Positions 1 through 8,145 of a stretch of 64,000 nucleotides of DNA are shown here, piece after piece. A program made the position numbers and the translations under genes. The notes below the pieces were generated by a model. It ran no database searches, was not told the origin of the DNA, and worked only from the letters and a program-made list of their open reading frames with translations. The stretch lies in assembly GCA_003028315.1 (NCBI GenBank), contig CP028150.1, positions 1,736,001-1,800,000 on the forward strand, written 5' to 3'. The number at the start of each line of letters is the position of its first letter. The first letter of the stretch is position 1. This stretch comes from Neisseria mucosa. Its GTDB lineage: Bacteria; Pseudomonadota; Gammaproteobacteria; Burkholderiales; Neisseriaceae.

Positions 1-51
1 TTTAACCTAATGGAAAGGTTGTTTTGTTGATTGTTTACAATTTATCAATGT

Positions 52-684
52 TTACATCAACTTCGCACCATATTCGCACAAATCATTAATGATGCACTTC
101 CAGCATTGCGGCTTCTGCGCTTTGCAGGTGTAGCGTCCGTGCAAAATCAGCCAATGGTGCGCATCCATCAAAAATTCTTTCGGCACAAAGCGCATCAGCT
201 TGTCTTCCACCTCGCGCACATCCTTGCCCGGCGCGATTTTGGTACGGTTGGACACCCTGAAGATATGCGTATCGACCGCCATGACGGGATGGCCGAACGC
301 CGTGTTCAACACCACGTTTGCCGTCTTGCGCCCCACGCCCGGCAACGATTCCAAAGCCTCGCGGTCTTCCGGCACTTCACCGTTGTATTTTTCCAGCAGG
401 ATGCGGCAGGTCTGCATGATGTGTTTGGACTTGGTTTTATAAAGCCCGATGGTTTTCGTGTACTCCATCACGCCGTCCAAACCCAAATCCAACATCGCCT
501 GCGGCGTATTGGCAACCGGAAACAGCTTTGCCGTCGCCTTATTCACGCCCACGTCGGTCGCCTGCGCCGACAGCAAAACGGCAATCAAAAGCTCGAAGGG
601 TGAATTGAAATGAAGCTCGGTGGTCGGATGGGGATTGGCAGCGCGGAAACGCTCGAAAATTTCTTGGCGGATCTGTTTGTTCAT
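52..684 (-). CDS. nth: Endonuclease III (DNA glycosylase/AP lyase)
   Basis: Base-excision repair enzyme that removes oxidised pyrimidines and nicks the abasic site. The 210-residue product has the helix-hairpin-helix LPGVGRKTANVV (residues 114-125) with catalytic Lys120, and catalytic Asp138 in VDTHIFRVSNR. The C-terminal 4Fe-4S ligands Cys187, Cys194, Cys197 and Cys203 have the C-X6-C-X2-C-X5-C spacing. Length and residue positions match the E. coli enzyme, so the gene is complete. It is transcribed away from the DUF817 gene, with a 165-bp divergent gap that holds uptake-sequence copies. The first 51 bases of the window show no gene. Confidence 0.97.
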   Translation of the reverse strand: MNKQIRQEIFERFRAANPHPTTELHFNSPFELLIAVLLSAQATDVGVNKATAKLFPVANTPQAMLDLGLDGVMEYTKTIGLYKTKSKHIMQTCRILLEKYNGEVPEDREALESLPGVGRKTANVVLNTAFGHPVMAVDTHIFRVSNRTKIAPGKDVREVEDKLMRFVPKEFLMDAHHWLILHGRYTCKAQKPQCWKCIINDLCEYGAKLM

Positions 685-849
685 GGGGATATGGGTAGGA
701 TTGGTGTGTGTCTTTATCGTTTACCCGATTATAACGCAAAAGGTCGTCTGAAAACGCCAACCGCTTTTTCAGACGGCCACTTAATATTCCCGGATCCCTA
801 TTCTTACGTTATATTCCATCCCTTTTAAAAATGAAGGTCGTCTGAAAAT

Positions 850-1695
850 ATGTTGGGCAAACTGGATACTTGGCTGATGGAACACCCGAAACGGGATGAT
901 TTGCACGGTTGGCGGCGTTTTGCGGTCGAATTCTGGTTTTTCGGACTGAAAGAAGCGCGCGCCTGTTTGTTTGCAGGTTTGTTTTTCATCGCCATGTTTC
1001 TGATTCCGAAAACAGGCTGGCTGGGGATTTCACGCTATGACCTGCTGCTGATTTTTGCAGTCTCCGTACAGGTTGCGATGCTGTATTTCAAGCTGGAAAC
1101 GTGGGACGAAGTGAAATCGATTACGCTTTTTCACTTGGTGGGCTTTGCTTTGGAGTGGTTCAAAACATCGGGCGACATCCAGTCTTGGAGCTATCCGGAC
1201 GAGGCATACACCAAAATCGGCGGCGTGCCGCTGTTTGCAGGCTTTATGTATGCGGCGGTCGGCAGCTACATCATTCAGGCTTGGCGGCTCTTTAATATCA
1301 GAATCAAAAGCCATCCGCCGTATTGGTTGAGCACATTGTGCGCGCTGGCAATTTACGTCAATTTTTTCACTCATCACTATCTCGGCGACTACCGCTGGTA
1401 TCTCGCCGCATTCGCACTCGGGCTGTATGCGCGGACAACGGTTTTATACACGCCCTATGACACTACCCGAAAAATGCCGCTCCTGCTGTCTTTCGTCCTA
1501 ATCGGTTTTTTCATTTGGCTAGCGGAAAACTTAGGGACTTTGTTCGGCGTTTGGCGTTATCCCAACCAAATCGGCGCATGGGCATCGGTACACATCAGCA
1601 AATGGAGTTCGTGGGCTTTGCTGGTGATGATGACGTTTACCATCGTGGCGAATTTAAAACACGTCAAACACACCATCAGCGTTTCTAAAGATTAA
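850..1695 (+). CDS. DUF817 family integral membrane protein
   Basis: A 281-residue protein with about eight hydrophobic segments and no signal peptide. The aromatic-rich stretch with EWFKTSGDIQSW and the HHYLGDYRWYLA region fit the DUF817 family (relatives of Bacillus YoaT), whose function is unknown. The start follows directly after an uptake sequence (aggtcgtctgaaaat), so the DUS doubles as the leader. It converges on priA across a DUS-pair terminator. Family assignment is from memory of conserved motifs; no function is claimed. Confidence 0.8.
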   Translation: MLGKLDTWLMEHPKRDDLHGWRRFAVEFWFFGLKEARACLFAGLFFIAMFLIPKTGWLGISRYDLLLIFAVSVQVAMLYFKLETWDEVKSITLFHLVGFALEWFKTSGDIQSWSYPDEAYTKIGGVPLFAGFMYAAVGSYIIQAWRLFNIRIKSHPPYWLSTLCALAIYVNFFTHHYLGDYRWYLAAFALGLYARTTVLYTPYDTTRKMPLLLSFVLIGFFIWLAENLGTLFGVWRYPNQIGAWASVHISKWSSWALLVMMTFTIVANLKHVKHTISVSKD

Positions 1696-1712
1696 TGTTC
1701 GATACTGCGAAA

Positions 1713-1752
1713 AGGTCGTCTGAAAATGCCTCTTCCGCTTTTTCAGACGACC
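1713..1752. terminator. Inverted DUS pair between DUF817 gene and priA
   Basis: GGTCGTCTGAAAA and its inverse TTTTTCAGACGACC form a stem between two convergent genes and can act in both directions. This is the usual neisserial terminator design. Confidence 0.75.
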
Positions 1753-1767
1753 CCTTCCCTATTCCAC

Positions 1768-3936
1768 TTACGCTTCCTGCGCGTCCACATCCACCGACCA
1801 TCTGATTTTGCCGTCGCGGTTTTGCTGCAACACCTGCACCCACAAACTCACGGCGCGGTGCAAATCCTGTCGGGATGTCGATTCGAGGAAGATTTGCGCG
1901 CGTTCGCGTTCGGCTAGGCGCACCATCAGCATGGGGGCGGCGCCGAACTGTGAGACGCTTTCGGGTAAAAGCGGGGCGAGGGTTTCTTTGGCGGCGTTGA
2001 GAAACTCCATCGCATCGGCAACGCGCGGCGCATCGGCGCGGACGGCGGTCTGAAAACCGAAGGGCGGCATGGCGAACATTTGCCGCTCGTTCAATTCGTT
2101 TTCGGCAAACACGGCGTAGTCCTGCGCTTTGACGGCGGCGAAGACGGGATGTTCGGGCAGTTGGGTCTGTATCAACACCTTGCCGGGTTTGTCGGCGCGC
2201 CCCGCCCTACCGGACACTTGCATCAGCTCGGCGAACAGCCTTTCCGGCGCGCGGAAGTCCGCGCTGTACAGGCTGCCGTCGGCGTTCAATACGATAACGA
2301 GGTTAAGCCGCGCAAAATCATGGCCTTTGGCGAGCATCTGCGTACCGACCAGAATGTCGATTTCGTTGTCAGCGATGCGGCGGTACAAATCCGCCCAGTC
2401 GTTTTTGTGCGCGGTGCTGTCCCTATCGACGCGGACGACGGCGGCCTTGGGCAGGAAGGCCCGCAGGGTTTCTTCGACGCGCTGCGTGCCGTGGCCGACG
2501 GCGGTCAGGTCTTGGTTGCCGCAATCGGGACATTTGAACGGGATGGGTTCGCGGTGGTCGCAGTGGTGGCAGCGCAGTTGGTGGGCGCGTTGGTGCAGCA
2601 CCATTTTGGCGGAGCAGTTCGGGCAACCGAAGGTATGACCGCAGTCACCGCAAAACAGCGCGGGCGCAAAACCGCGCCGGTTGAGGTACACCAGCGACAT
2701 GCCGCCCGCTTCAAAGTTCTGTTTCAAAAGCTGCAAAGCCTGCGGCGAGAAGCCGTTGTCGAGTTTCAGACGGCCTACGTTGAGGATCTCCACTTGCGGC
2801 AGTTGCGCAGCGGTATGGGCGCGCTCGGTCAGTTGCAGCAGGCGGTACGCGCCGCTTTGCGCCTTGTGCCAACTCTCCAAGCTGGGCGTGGCACTGCCCA
2901 ACACGACGGGGCAGCCGCTCTGCTTCGCCCGCCACACCGCCAAATCGCGGGCGTGGTAGCGCAATTCGTTGTCCTGTTTGAACGAGCCGTCATGTTCCTC
3001 ATCGACTACAATCAACCCGACATCATCCATCGGCGTGAACACCGCCAGCCGCGTGCCGATGACCAACTTCGCCTGCCCCAACATTGCGCGCAGATAATCC
3101 TGCGTGCGCCTGCCTGCCGCCATCTGGCTGTGCAACACGGCAGTCGGCACGTCGGCAAACCGGTTTTCCACCCGCTTCAAAAGCTGCGGCGTGAGGTTGA
3201 TTTCTGGCAACAGAAACAACACCTGCCGCCCCTGCGCCAACACTTTCGCCATCGCATCGAAATACACTTCGGTCTTGCCGCTGCCGGTGATGCCGTACAG
3301 CAGAAACGGCTGGAAGCTGCCAAAGGCCGTCTGAATTTCATCGGAAGCCTGTTGCTGGTCGGCGTTGAGCTGAAATTCAGACGGCCTCAATACAGGCTTT
3401 GCCGCTTCCGTGGTTTCAATCCAGCCCTGTTCCGCCCAATCTTCGATTAATTTCACCGCCTGCGCGTTCACCTGCTTCAACGCCGCCATCGTCATCCCGC
3501 CCGACAGCAGCGCGTCCCACAAAGCCGCTTTTTTGTTGAACCGCGCCGGCGGCGGCGTTTGCGCCCTGCCCGCTTCGTTCAGCGCGTAAAACAACGGCGG
3601 CTGCGGCATTTCCACCGCGCGCGTTTCCTTCAAACCCTGCGGCAGCGCGGCAAACACCGCCTGCCCTGTCGGATAGTGGTAATAACGCGACGTAAACGAG
3701 AGCAAATCACGCCAGTTTTCAGGCAGCGGCGGCTCGTCCGAAAAGGCCGTCTGAACACCCAAAATCCGCGCCGCGTCCATATCGGGCGCAATATCCGTTT
3801 CCCACACAATCCCGACCACGGTCTTGTTGCGGAAAGGCACAAGCACCCGCGCGCCCTGCGGCAGCGGCTCGGAATGGGAATAAGTCAAAAGGCCGTCTGA
3901 AAGCGGCACGTTTACGGCAATGCGGTGATAGATCAT
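1768..3936 (-). CDS. priA: Primosomal replication restart helicase PriA
   Basis: 3'-to-5' superfamily 2 helicase that reloads the replisome at stalled forks. The N-terminal DNA-binding domain starts MIYHRIAVNVPL; Walker A GITGSGKTEVY, DEEHD box and later helicase motifs follow. A zinc region carries paired cysteines (CGDCGHTFGCPNC, then CHHC and CPDC). The start at 3936 is preferred over an upstream ATG at 3948, which would add only four non-conserved residues; 722 residues is normal. Unusually, every full uptake sequence inside the gene is AGGCCGTCTGAA rather than the AGGTCGTCTGAA used by neighbours, which suggests a recombined segment from another Neisseria. Confidence 0.96.
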   Translation of the reverse strand: MIYHRIAVNVPLSDGLLTYSHSEPLPQGARVLVPFRNKTVVGIVWETDIAPDMDAARILGVQTAFSDEPPLPENWRDLLSFTSRYYHYPTGQAVFAALPQGLKETRAVEMPQPPLFYALNEAGRAQTPPPARFNKKAALWDALLSGGMTMAALKQVNAQAVKLIEDWAEQGWIETTEAAKPVLRPSEFQLNADQQQASDEIQTAFGSFQPFLLYGITGSGKTEVYFDAMAKVLAQGRQVLFLLPEINLTPQLLKRVENRFADVPTAVLHSQMAAGRRTQDYLRAMLGQAKLVIGTRLAVFTPMDDVGLIVVDEEHDGSFKQDNELRYHARDLAVWRAKQSGCPVVLGSATPSLESWHKAQSGAYRLLQLTERAHTAAQLPQVEILNVGRLKLDNGFSPQALQLLKQNFEAGGMSLVYLNRRGFAPALFCGDCGHTFGCPNCSAKMVLHQRAHQLRCHHCDHREPIPFKCPDCGNQDLTAVGHGTQRVEETLRAFLPKAAVVRVDRDSTAHKNDWADLYRRIADNEIDILVGTQMLAKGHDFARLNLVIVLNADGSLYSADFRAPERLFAELMQVSGRAGRADKPGKVLIQTQLPEHPVFAAVKAQDYAVFAENELNERQMFAMPPFGFQTAVRADAPRVADAMEFLNAAKETLAPLLPESVSQFGAAPMLMVRLAERERAQIFLESTSRQDLHRAVSLWVQVLQQNRDGKIRWSVDVDAQEA
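2765..3901. repeat. Five AG-DUS copies inside priA
   Basis: AGGCCGTCTGAA occurs, in either orientation, at 2765-2776, 3324-3335, 3376-3387, 3744-3755 and 3890-3901. I found no AGGTCGTCTGAA copy in priA. The host dialect elsewhere is AGGTCGTCTGAA. Confidence 0.85.
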
Positions 3937-4074
3937 ACAAGCAAGCAAATCGTTTTTTTGCGTATTTTAACAGCCGAAAGCTATTTTCAGACGATAAATT
4001 GAGCCTCAATACAATGCAGGCATGACAGAGGTTTGATACAATGCGGTTTTCTTGACACACGCCTATACTTAAAA

Positions 4075-4872
4075 ATGAAAACCAAATTAATCAAAATCTT
4101 AGCCCCCATCGCTCTGATCTCACTGACCGCGTGCGGGCAAACGCCCGTTTCACAGGCAAATGCAGCGCCCTCTTCAGCCGCCGCCAAGCCCGCCGCCCCC
4201 GTGCAAGGCAAAGTCGGCGAAGCCTTGAAAGCCCGCCTCGAAAAAATTTACGAATCCCAAGGCCTGAAAGTCATCAGCGTCAGCGAAACCCCTATTCAAG
4301 GCATTTATGAAGTCGTTGTCAGCGGCAAACAAATCATTTACACCGATGCCAAAGGCGACTATATGTTCGTCGGCGACCTCATCGACGTCAACACGCGCAA
4401 AAGCCTGACCGACGAACGCGCCGCCGATTTGAACAAAATCGACTTCGCCTCCCTGCCTTTGGACAAAGCGATTAAAGAAGTGCGCGGCAACGGCAAGCTG
4501 AAAGTCGCCGTCTTCTCCGACCCCGACTGCCCGTACTGCAAACGCTTGGAACACGAGTTTGAAAAAATGACCGACATCACGATCTACAACTTCATGATGC
4601 CGATTCCGAGCCTGCACCCCGATGCCGCGCGTAAAGCCGAAATCCTGTGGTGTCAGCCTAACCCGACCCAAGCCTGGACCGACTGGATGCGCAAAGGCCA
4701 ATTCCCGAGCGGCAAAGCCAATTGCGACAATCCCGTTGCCGAAACCACTTCTTTGGGCGAACAATTCGGCTTCAACGGCACACCTACCCTCGTTTTCCCG
4801 AACGGCCGCAGCCAAAGCGGATACAGCCCTATGCCGCACCTCAAAAAAATCATCGAAGACAATCAGAAATAA
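4075..4872 (+). CDS. dsbC: Disulfide isomerase DsbC-like lipoprotein
   Basis: Periplasmic thiol-disulfide isomerase that reshuffles wrong disulfides. From the ATG at 4075 the product is 265 residues with a lipoprotein signal MKTKLIKILAPIALISLTAC (lipobox LTAC, lipidated Cys20). A DsbC N-terminal dimerisation domain follows, then a thioredoxin-like domain with the active site DPDCPYCKR (Cys152 and Cys155). The cis-Pro loop is GTPTLVFPNG. An upstream ATG at 4033 would bury the signal peptide, so it was rejected. A DUS-pair terminator and an IS30 element follow directly. Membrane anchoring by lipid is inferred from the lipobox. Confidence 0.93.
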   Translation: MKTKLIKILAPIALISLTACGQTPVSQANAAPSSAAAKPAAPVQGKVGEALKARLEKIYESQGLKVISVSETPIQGIYEVVVSGKQIIYTDAKGDYMFVGDLIDVNTRKSLTDERAADLNKIDFASLPLDKAIKEVRGNGKLKVAVFSDPDCPYCKRLEHEFEKMTDITIYNFMMPIPSLHPDAARKAEILWCQPNPTQAWTDWMRKGQFPSGKANCDNPVAETTSLGEQFGFNGTPTLVFPNGRSQSGYSPMPHLKKIIEDNQK

Positions 4873-4893
4873 GATTGGCTTCAAGATACGGCA

Positions 4894-4936
4894 AAGGTCG
4901 TCTGAAAACCTTGTATATCGGTTTTCAGACGACCTT
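4894..4936 (+). terminator. Inverted DUS pair after dsbC
   Basis: AAGGTCGTCTGAAAACC pairs with GGTTTTCAGACGACCTT around a short loop, 20 bases after the dsbC stop and just before the IS30 left end. Confidence 0.8.
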
Positions 4937-4945
4937 GGATTCGGA

Positions 4946-6001
4946 TTTCAAGTGCAACACTAGGGTACCAGTGGTTGGAACAGATTTAAGAATAAAACAC
5001 TTGGCGTTTCGTAGCCAAGTGTTTTTCTCGGCCGGTGGTTCAACTCATCTTGAACCCTGCGTATCTCCCGATCGCTGATGTTTCGGAAATCGGTCTGTTT
5101 GGGGAAATATTGTCGGATGAGTCCGTTGGTGTTCTCATTCAGCCCTTTCTCCCAAGAATGGTAAGGGCGGCAAAAATAGGTTTTCGCCTTCAATGCTTTG
5201 GCTATTTTGGTGTGTTGGTAGAACTCTTTGCCGTTATCCATGGTGATGGTGTGGACTCTGGCTTTATATGCCTTTAATACCCTAATGGCCGCCCGGGCAG
5301 TGTCTTCGGCCTTTAAGTTCTTTAATTTGCAGATGATGGTGTAGCGGGTAGTGCGTTCGACCAAGGTCAATAATGCGCTTTTCTGATCTTTGCCGATGAT
5401 GGTGTCGGCCTCCCAATCGCCGATACGGGTTTTTTGGTCGACGATGGCGGGTCGGTTTTCTATGCTGACGCGGTCGGGCACTTTGCCTCTGGTCCATGTG
5501 CTGCCGTAGCGTTTGCGGTAGGGTTTGCTGCATATTCTGAGATGTTGCCACAAAGTGCCGCTGTTGCTTTTGTCTTGGCGAAGGTAGCGGTAAACGGTGC
5601 TGTGATGGAGTGTGATCCCGTGGTGTTTGCGTAAGTAAGCGCATACTTGTTCGGGACTGAGTTTGCGGCGGATAAGGGTGTCGATGTGTTGAACCAGCTG
5701 CGAATCGAGCTTATAGGGTTTTCGCCGGTGCTGTTTGGTCAGCCGGCTTTGCTTCTGTGCTTTTTCGGCGCTGTATTGCTGTCCTTGGATGCAGTACCGC
5801 TTGATTTCTCGGCTGATGGTGCTTTTGTGGCGGTTAAGTTGTTTGGCGATTTCGGCGATGGTGCAGTGGCGGGACAGGTATTGGATATGGTATCGTTCGT
5901 CTTGGGTCAGTTGTGTGTAGCTCATGGCAATCTTTCTTGCAGGAAAGGCCGTATGCTACCGCATACTGGCCTTTTTCTGTTATGGAAAGTTGCACTTCAA
6001 A
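4946..6001 (-). mobile_element. IS30-family insertion sequence (IS1655-like)
   Basis: About 1,055 bp bounded by imperfect inverted ends: left tttcaagtgcaacac (4946-4960) and right agttgcacttcaaa (5988-6001), whose complement reads tttgaagtgcaact. It contains one intact transposase gene. A hairpin (AAAGGCC-GTATGC with GCATAC-T-GGCCTTT, 5944-5976) lies upstream of the transposase start, and a second perfect 12-bp hairpin (4994-5025) lies over its last codons. Both could shield the transposase from neighbouring transcription. Exact ends and target duplication were not fixed by eye. Confidence 0.85.
4960..5925 (-). CDS. IS30-family transposase
   Basis: A 321-residue DDE transposase. The N-terminal helix-turn-helix MSYTQLTQDERYHIQYL...NRHKSTISREI is typical of IS30. 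The catalytic rve domain has GDWEADTIIG (first Asp), TMDNGKEF (second Asp) and ENTNGLIRQYFPK (Glu). The C-terminus HRPRKTLGYETPSVLF is a family hallmark. The reading frame is intact, so the element may be active. It most resembles neisserial IS1655 by memory of the sequence. Confidence 0.95.
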   Translation of the reverse strand: MSYTQLTQDERYHIQYLSRHCTIAEIAKQLNRHKSTISREIKRYCIQGQQYSAEKAQKQSRLTKQHRRKPYKLDSQLVQHIDTLIRRKLSPEQVCAYLRKHHGITLHHSTVYRYLRQDKSNSGTLWQHLRICSKPYRKRYGSTWTRGKVPDRVSIENRPAIVDQKTRIGDWEADTIIGKDQKSALLTLVERTTRYTIICKLKNLKAEDTARAAIRVLKAYKARVHTITMDNGKEFYQHTKIAKALKAKTYFCRPYHSWEKGLNENTNGLIRQYFPKQTDFRNISDREIRRVQDELNHRPRKTLGYETPSVLFLNLFQPLVP

Positions 6002-6029
6002 TGCGAATCCGCCGACCTTTTTCTTTAAT

Positions 6030-6136
6030 TATAGTGGATTAAAATAAAAATGAGACAAGGCGGCAACGCCCGCCGTGTACAGGTAGTACATAAGGGCGTT
6101 GGCAACGCCGTATCATTGCAATTTTAATCCACTATA
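6030..6136. repeat. Correia-type element, short and diverged
   Basis: A 107-bp element with tatagtggatt and aatccactata ends. The interior keeps the Correia skeleton (acaaggcg, gtacag-tagtac, aacgccgta) but differs clearly from the other five copies. It lies between the IS30 right end and the 3' end of corC. Confidence 0.8.
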
Positions 6137-6151
6137 TCAGACAAATCCCGT

Positions 6152-6976
6152 TTATTTCACCTTAGTCGCCATCAACGTATGCAACCGGCGGTTGTCGGCG
6201 CGGGCGACAGTGAACTGCAAACCGCCGATCACGACTTTTTCTCCGCGCACGGGCAGGTGCCCCAATTCCTGAATAACCAGCCCGCCGATGCTGTCGGCTT
6301 CTTCGCTGCTGTAATCCGTACCGAAAAAGGCATTGATGTCTTCGATTTCGGTTACGGCGTTGATACGCCAGCGCTCGGTGGAAACAGCGTGGATATTGTC
6401 CGCGCTTTCGTCTTCGTCAAACTCGTCTTCGATGTCGCCGACGATTTGTTCGATAATGTCTTCAAAAGTTACCAAACCCGACGTGCCGCCGTATTCGTCG
6501 ATGACGATTGCCATGTGGTTGCGCTGCTCGCGGAATTCTTTCAAAAGCGCGTTCAGCGATTTGCCTTCGGGTACGAAAACGGCAGGACGAAGGATGGATT
6601 TGAGGTTGAACTGCTCGGGATTGAACATGTATTTGAGCAGGTCTTTGGCGTGCAGGATGCCGAGGACTTCGTCTTTGTCTTCGCCGATGACGGGGAAACG
6701 GGAATGGGCGGTTTCGATGACGTAGGCAGTGATGCGCTCGATGCTGTCGTTTTCTTTCAAAACGTTCATGTGGCTGCGGGTAATCATGGCATCGCGCACT
6801 TCCAAGTCGGCAAAGTCGAGGACTTTTTCCAGCCGCAAAAGTGTATCCGCGTCAAATACTTCCTGTTCGTGTGCCTGCCGCAGCAGGCTGAGTACGTCTT
6901 CGGCGGAATCGGGTTCGCCGGCAAGTCGGGAAATCAAACGTTCGAAAAATGTCGGTTTCGACCGGGTGTCGTCCAT
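6152..6976 (-). CDS. corC: CorC/HlyC-type CBS-domain transporter-associated protein
   Basis: A 274-residue soluble protein. It has a CBS-domain pair (about residues 60-185, with DAMITRSHM and the VIDEYGGTSGLVTFEDIIEQIVGDI motif) and a CorC_HlyC C-terminal domain (about 195-274). The family is linked to magnesium/cobalt efflux and to ribosome/membrane functions. The start lies one base after the ybeY stop, so the two are cotranscribed, the arrangement seen in E. coli ybeY-corC. No membrane segment is present, as in the short CorC form. Confidence 0.92.
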   Translation of the reverse strand: MDDTRSKPTFFERLISRLAGEPDSAEDVLSLLRQAHEQEVFDADTLLRLEKVLDFADLEVRDAMITRSHMNVLKENDSIERITAYVIETAHSRFPVIGEDKDEVLGILHAKDLLKYMFNPEQFNLKSILRPAVFVPEGKSLNALLKEFREQRNHMAIVIDEYGGTSGLVTFEDIIEQIVGDIEDEFDEDESADNIHAVSTERWRINAVTEIEDINAFFGTDYSSEEADSIGGLVIQELGHLPVRGEKVVIGGLQFTVARADNRRLHTLMATKVK

Positions 6977-6977
6977 T

Positions 6978-7493
6978 TCAGTATTCGTCCTCTTGGTAGG
7001 GGTTGGGATAACCTGCCGCCTGCATCAGGCGGATTTCGAGCGCCTCCATTTCTTCGGCCTCGGTCTCTTCGATGTGGTCGTAGCCCATCAGGTGCAATGT
7101 GCCGTGCATGGTCAGGTGGGCAAAGTGCTGCTCGGCGGTTTTTCCCTGCTCGGCAGCTTCTTTCAATACGACTTGCGGGCAGATGATCAAATCGCCGCAA
7201 AGCTCGTCTGAAAACTGATCGGGCAGGATTTCGCCTTCGTTCAAGGCAAAACTCAACACATTGGTGGCGTAGTCTTTGCCGCGGTAATCGCGGTTGTAGG
7301 CGCGTGCTTCTTCTTCGTCCAGAAGAATCAGGCTGATGTCGGCGCGGCGGTATTCGTTTTTCAACGCCGCCCATGCCCAGCGGTAGAAATCGCGTTCGCT
7401 CGGAAGATTGGCGGCGGTTGAGGCGTTTTCAAAATTCAGGCAGAAACGTTGCCGCTGCAACGATAAGAAGGGATATTTTTTGGCGCGTTTCAT
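6978..7493 (-). CDS. ybeY: Endoribonuclease YbeY (16S rRNA maturation)
   Basis: Zinc-dependent single-strand endoribonuclease used in 16S rRNA 3' processing and ribosome quality control. The 171-residue product has the metal site HLTMHGTLHLMGYDH (H-X3-H-X5-H) and the upstream DYATNVLSFAL motif of the family. It is first in a tight pair with corC. A 228-bp gap separates its start from the next gene and holds its promoter region. Confidence 0.95.
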   Translation of the reverse strand: MKRAKKYPFLSLQRQRFCLNFENASTAANLPSERDFYRWAWAALKNEYRRADISLILLDEEEARAYNRDYRGKDYATNVLSFALNEGEILPDQFSDELCGDLIICPQVVLKEAAEQGKTAEQHFAHLTMHGTLHLMGYDHIEETEAEEMEALEIRLMQAAGYPNPYQEDEY

Positions 7494-7721
7494 GCTGTAA
7501 GGCTGTTGGAGTTAAAATGTTTTTAGAGAATAAGTTTTATTTTACGGCAGTATGAACTAACATCATGCCGACAGACCCTGTATTCCGTTTCTTGCGGTCT
7601 GTTGAAATCGGCATTTCAATGCCGGTACACATTATAGTTTATTTCGTTGCAACAGATATAGTGCAACGGCTTCTCCGACAGCTTCGCAGCGGAATACCTT
7701 TATCAACCACGGTAATTGCAA

Positions 7722-8099
7722 ATGAACAAATTTCTTTTCCCCATACTGATTGCCCTGACAGCCTGTTCCCCGCAAAACAAAATCGAAACGTCTGCTGGCA
7801 AACCGACGGAAACTCCGGTCGAAAAAAGTGGCGGCGACACGGTCAAAATGACAGGGACAGTCCATTATTCGCTCGAACAGGCTGAATTTACCGCCGACGG
7901 GAAGACCTATTTCATCAACGGAGGCGAAAGCCTGATGGACCAAGTAGAAAAAAAACGCCTGAGTTCCGGCTCATATAACGTTACCCTGAACAATATCTGC
8001 ATTCAGGGAAAAGTGCTGACCAAAGAGCAAAACCAAGGCAACGGATTCGGCCCCTTGGGCAAGTACAGTCAGGCGGTTAGCGTAGAAAGTTTGTGTTAG
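7722..8099 (+). CDS. Small hypothetical lipoprotein
   Basis: A 125-residue protein from the ATG at 7722, with signal MNKFLFPILIALTAC (lipobox LTAC, lipidated Cys15). The mature part is polar and ends with a cysteine pair (NNICIQGK and VESLC). An alternative start two codons upstream would change only the extreme N-terminus. It lies 46 bases before hemC. I do not recognise the family; an envelope lipoprotein is all that can be supported. Confidence 0.7.
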   Translation: MNKFLFPILIALTACSPQNKIETSAGKPTETPVEKSGGDTVKMTGTVHYSLEQAEFTADGKTYFINGGESLMDQVEKKRLSSGSYNVTLNNICIQGKVLTKEQNQGNGFGPLGKYSQAVSVESLC

Positions 8100-8145
8100 A
8101 CTGTCGAACTTCCCGCCTCATGAATTAGAAAATCAGAAACTGCAA

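Noticed and set aside
2080..3450. Long open frame opposite priA (456 codons)
   Set aside because: It is fully antisense to a clear PriA gene, has no family motif and shows the composition of a complementary-strand shadow in GC-rich coding DNA.
7630..7690. Hairpin gttgcaacagatatagtgcaac before the small lipoprotein gene
   Set aside because: The stem is only six bases, has no T-run, and is too weak to call a regulatory element.
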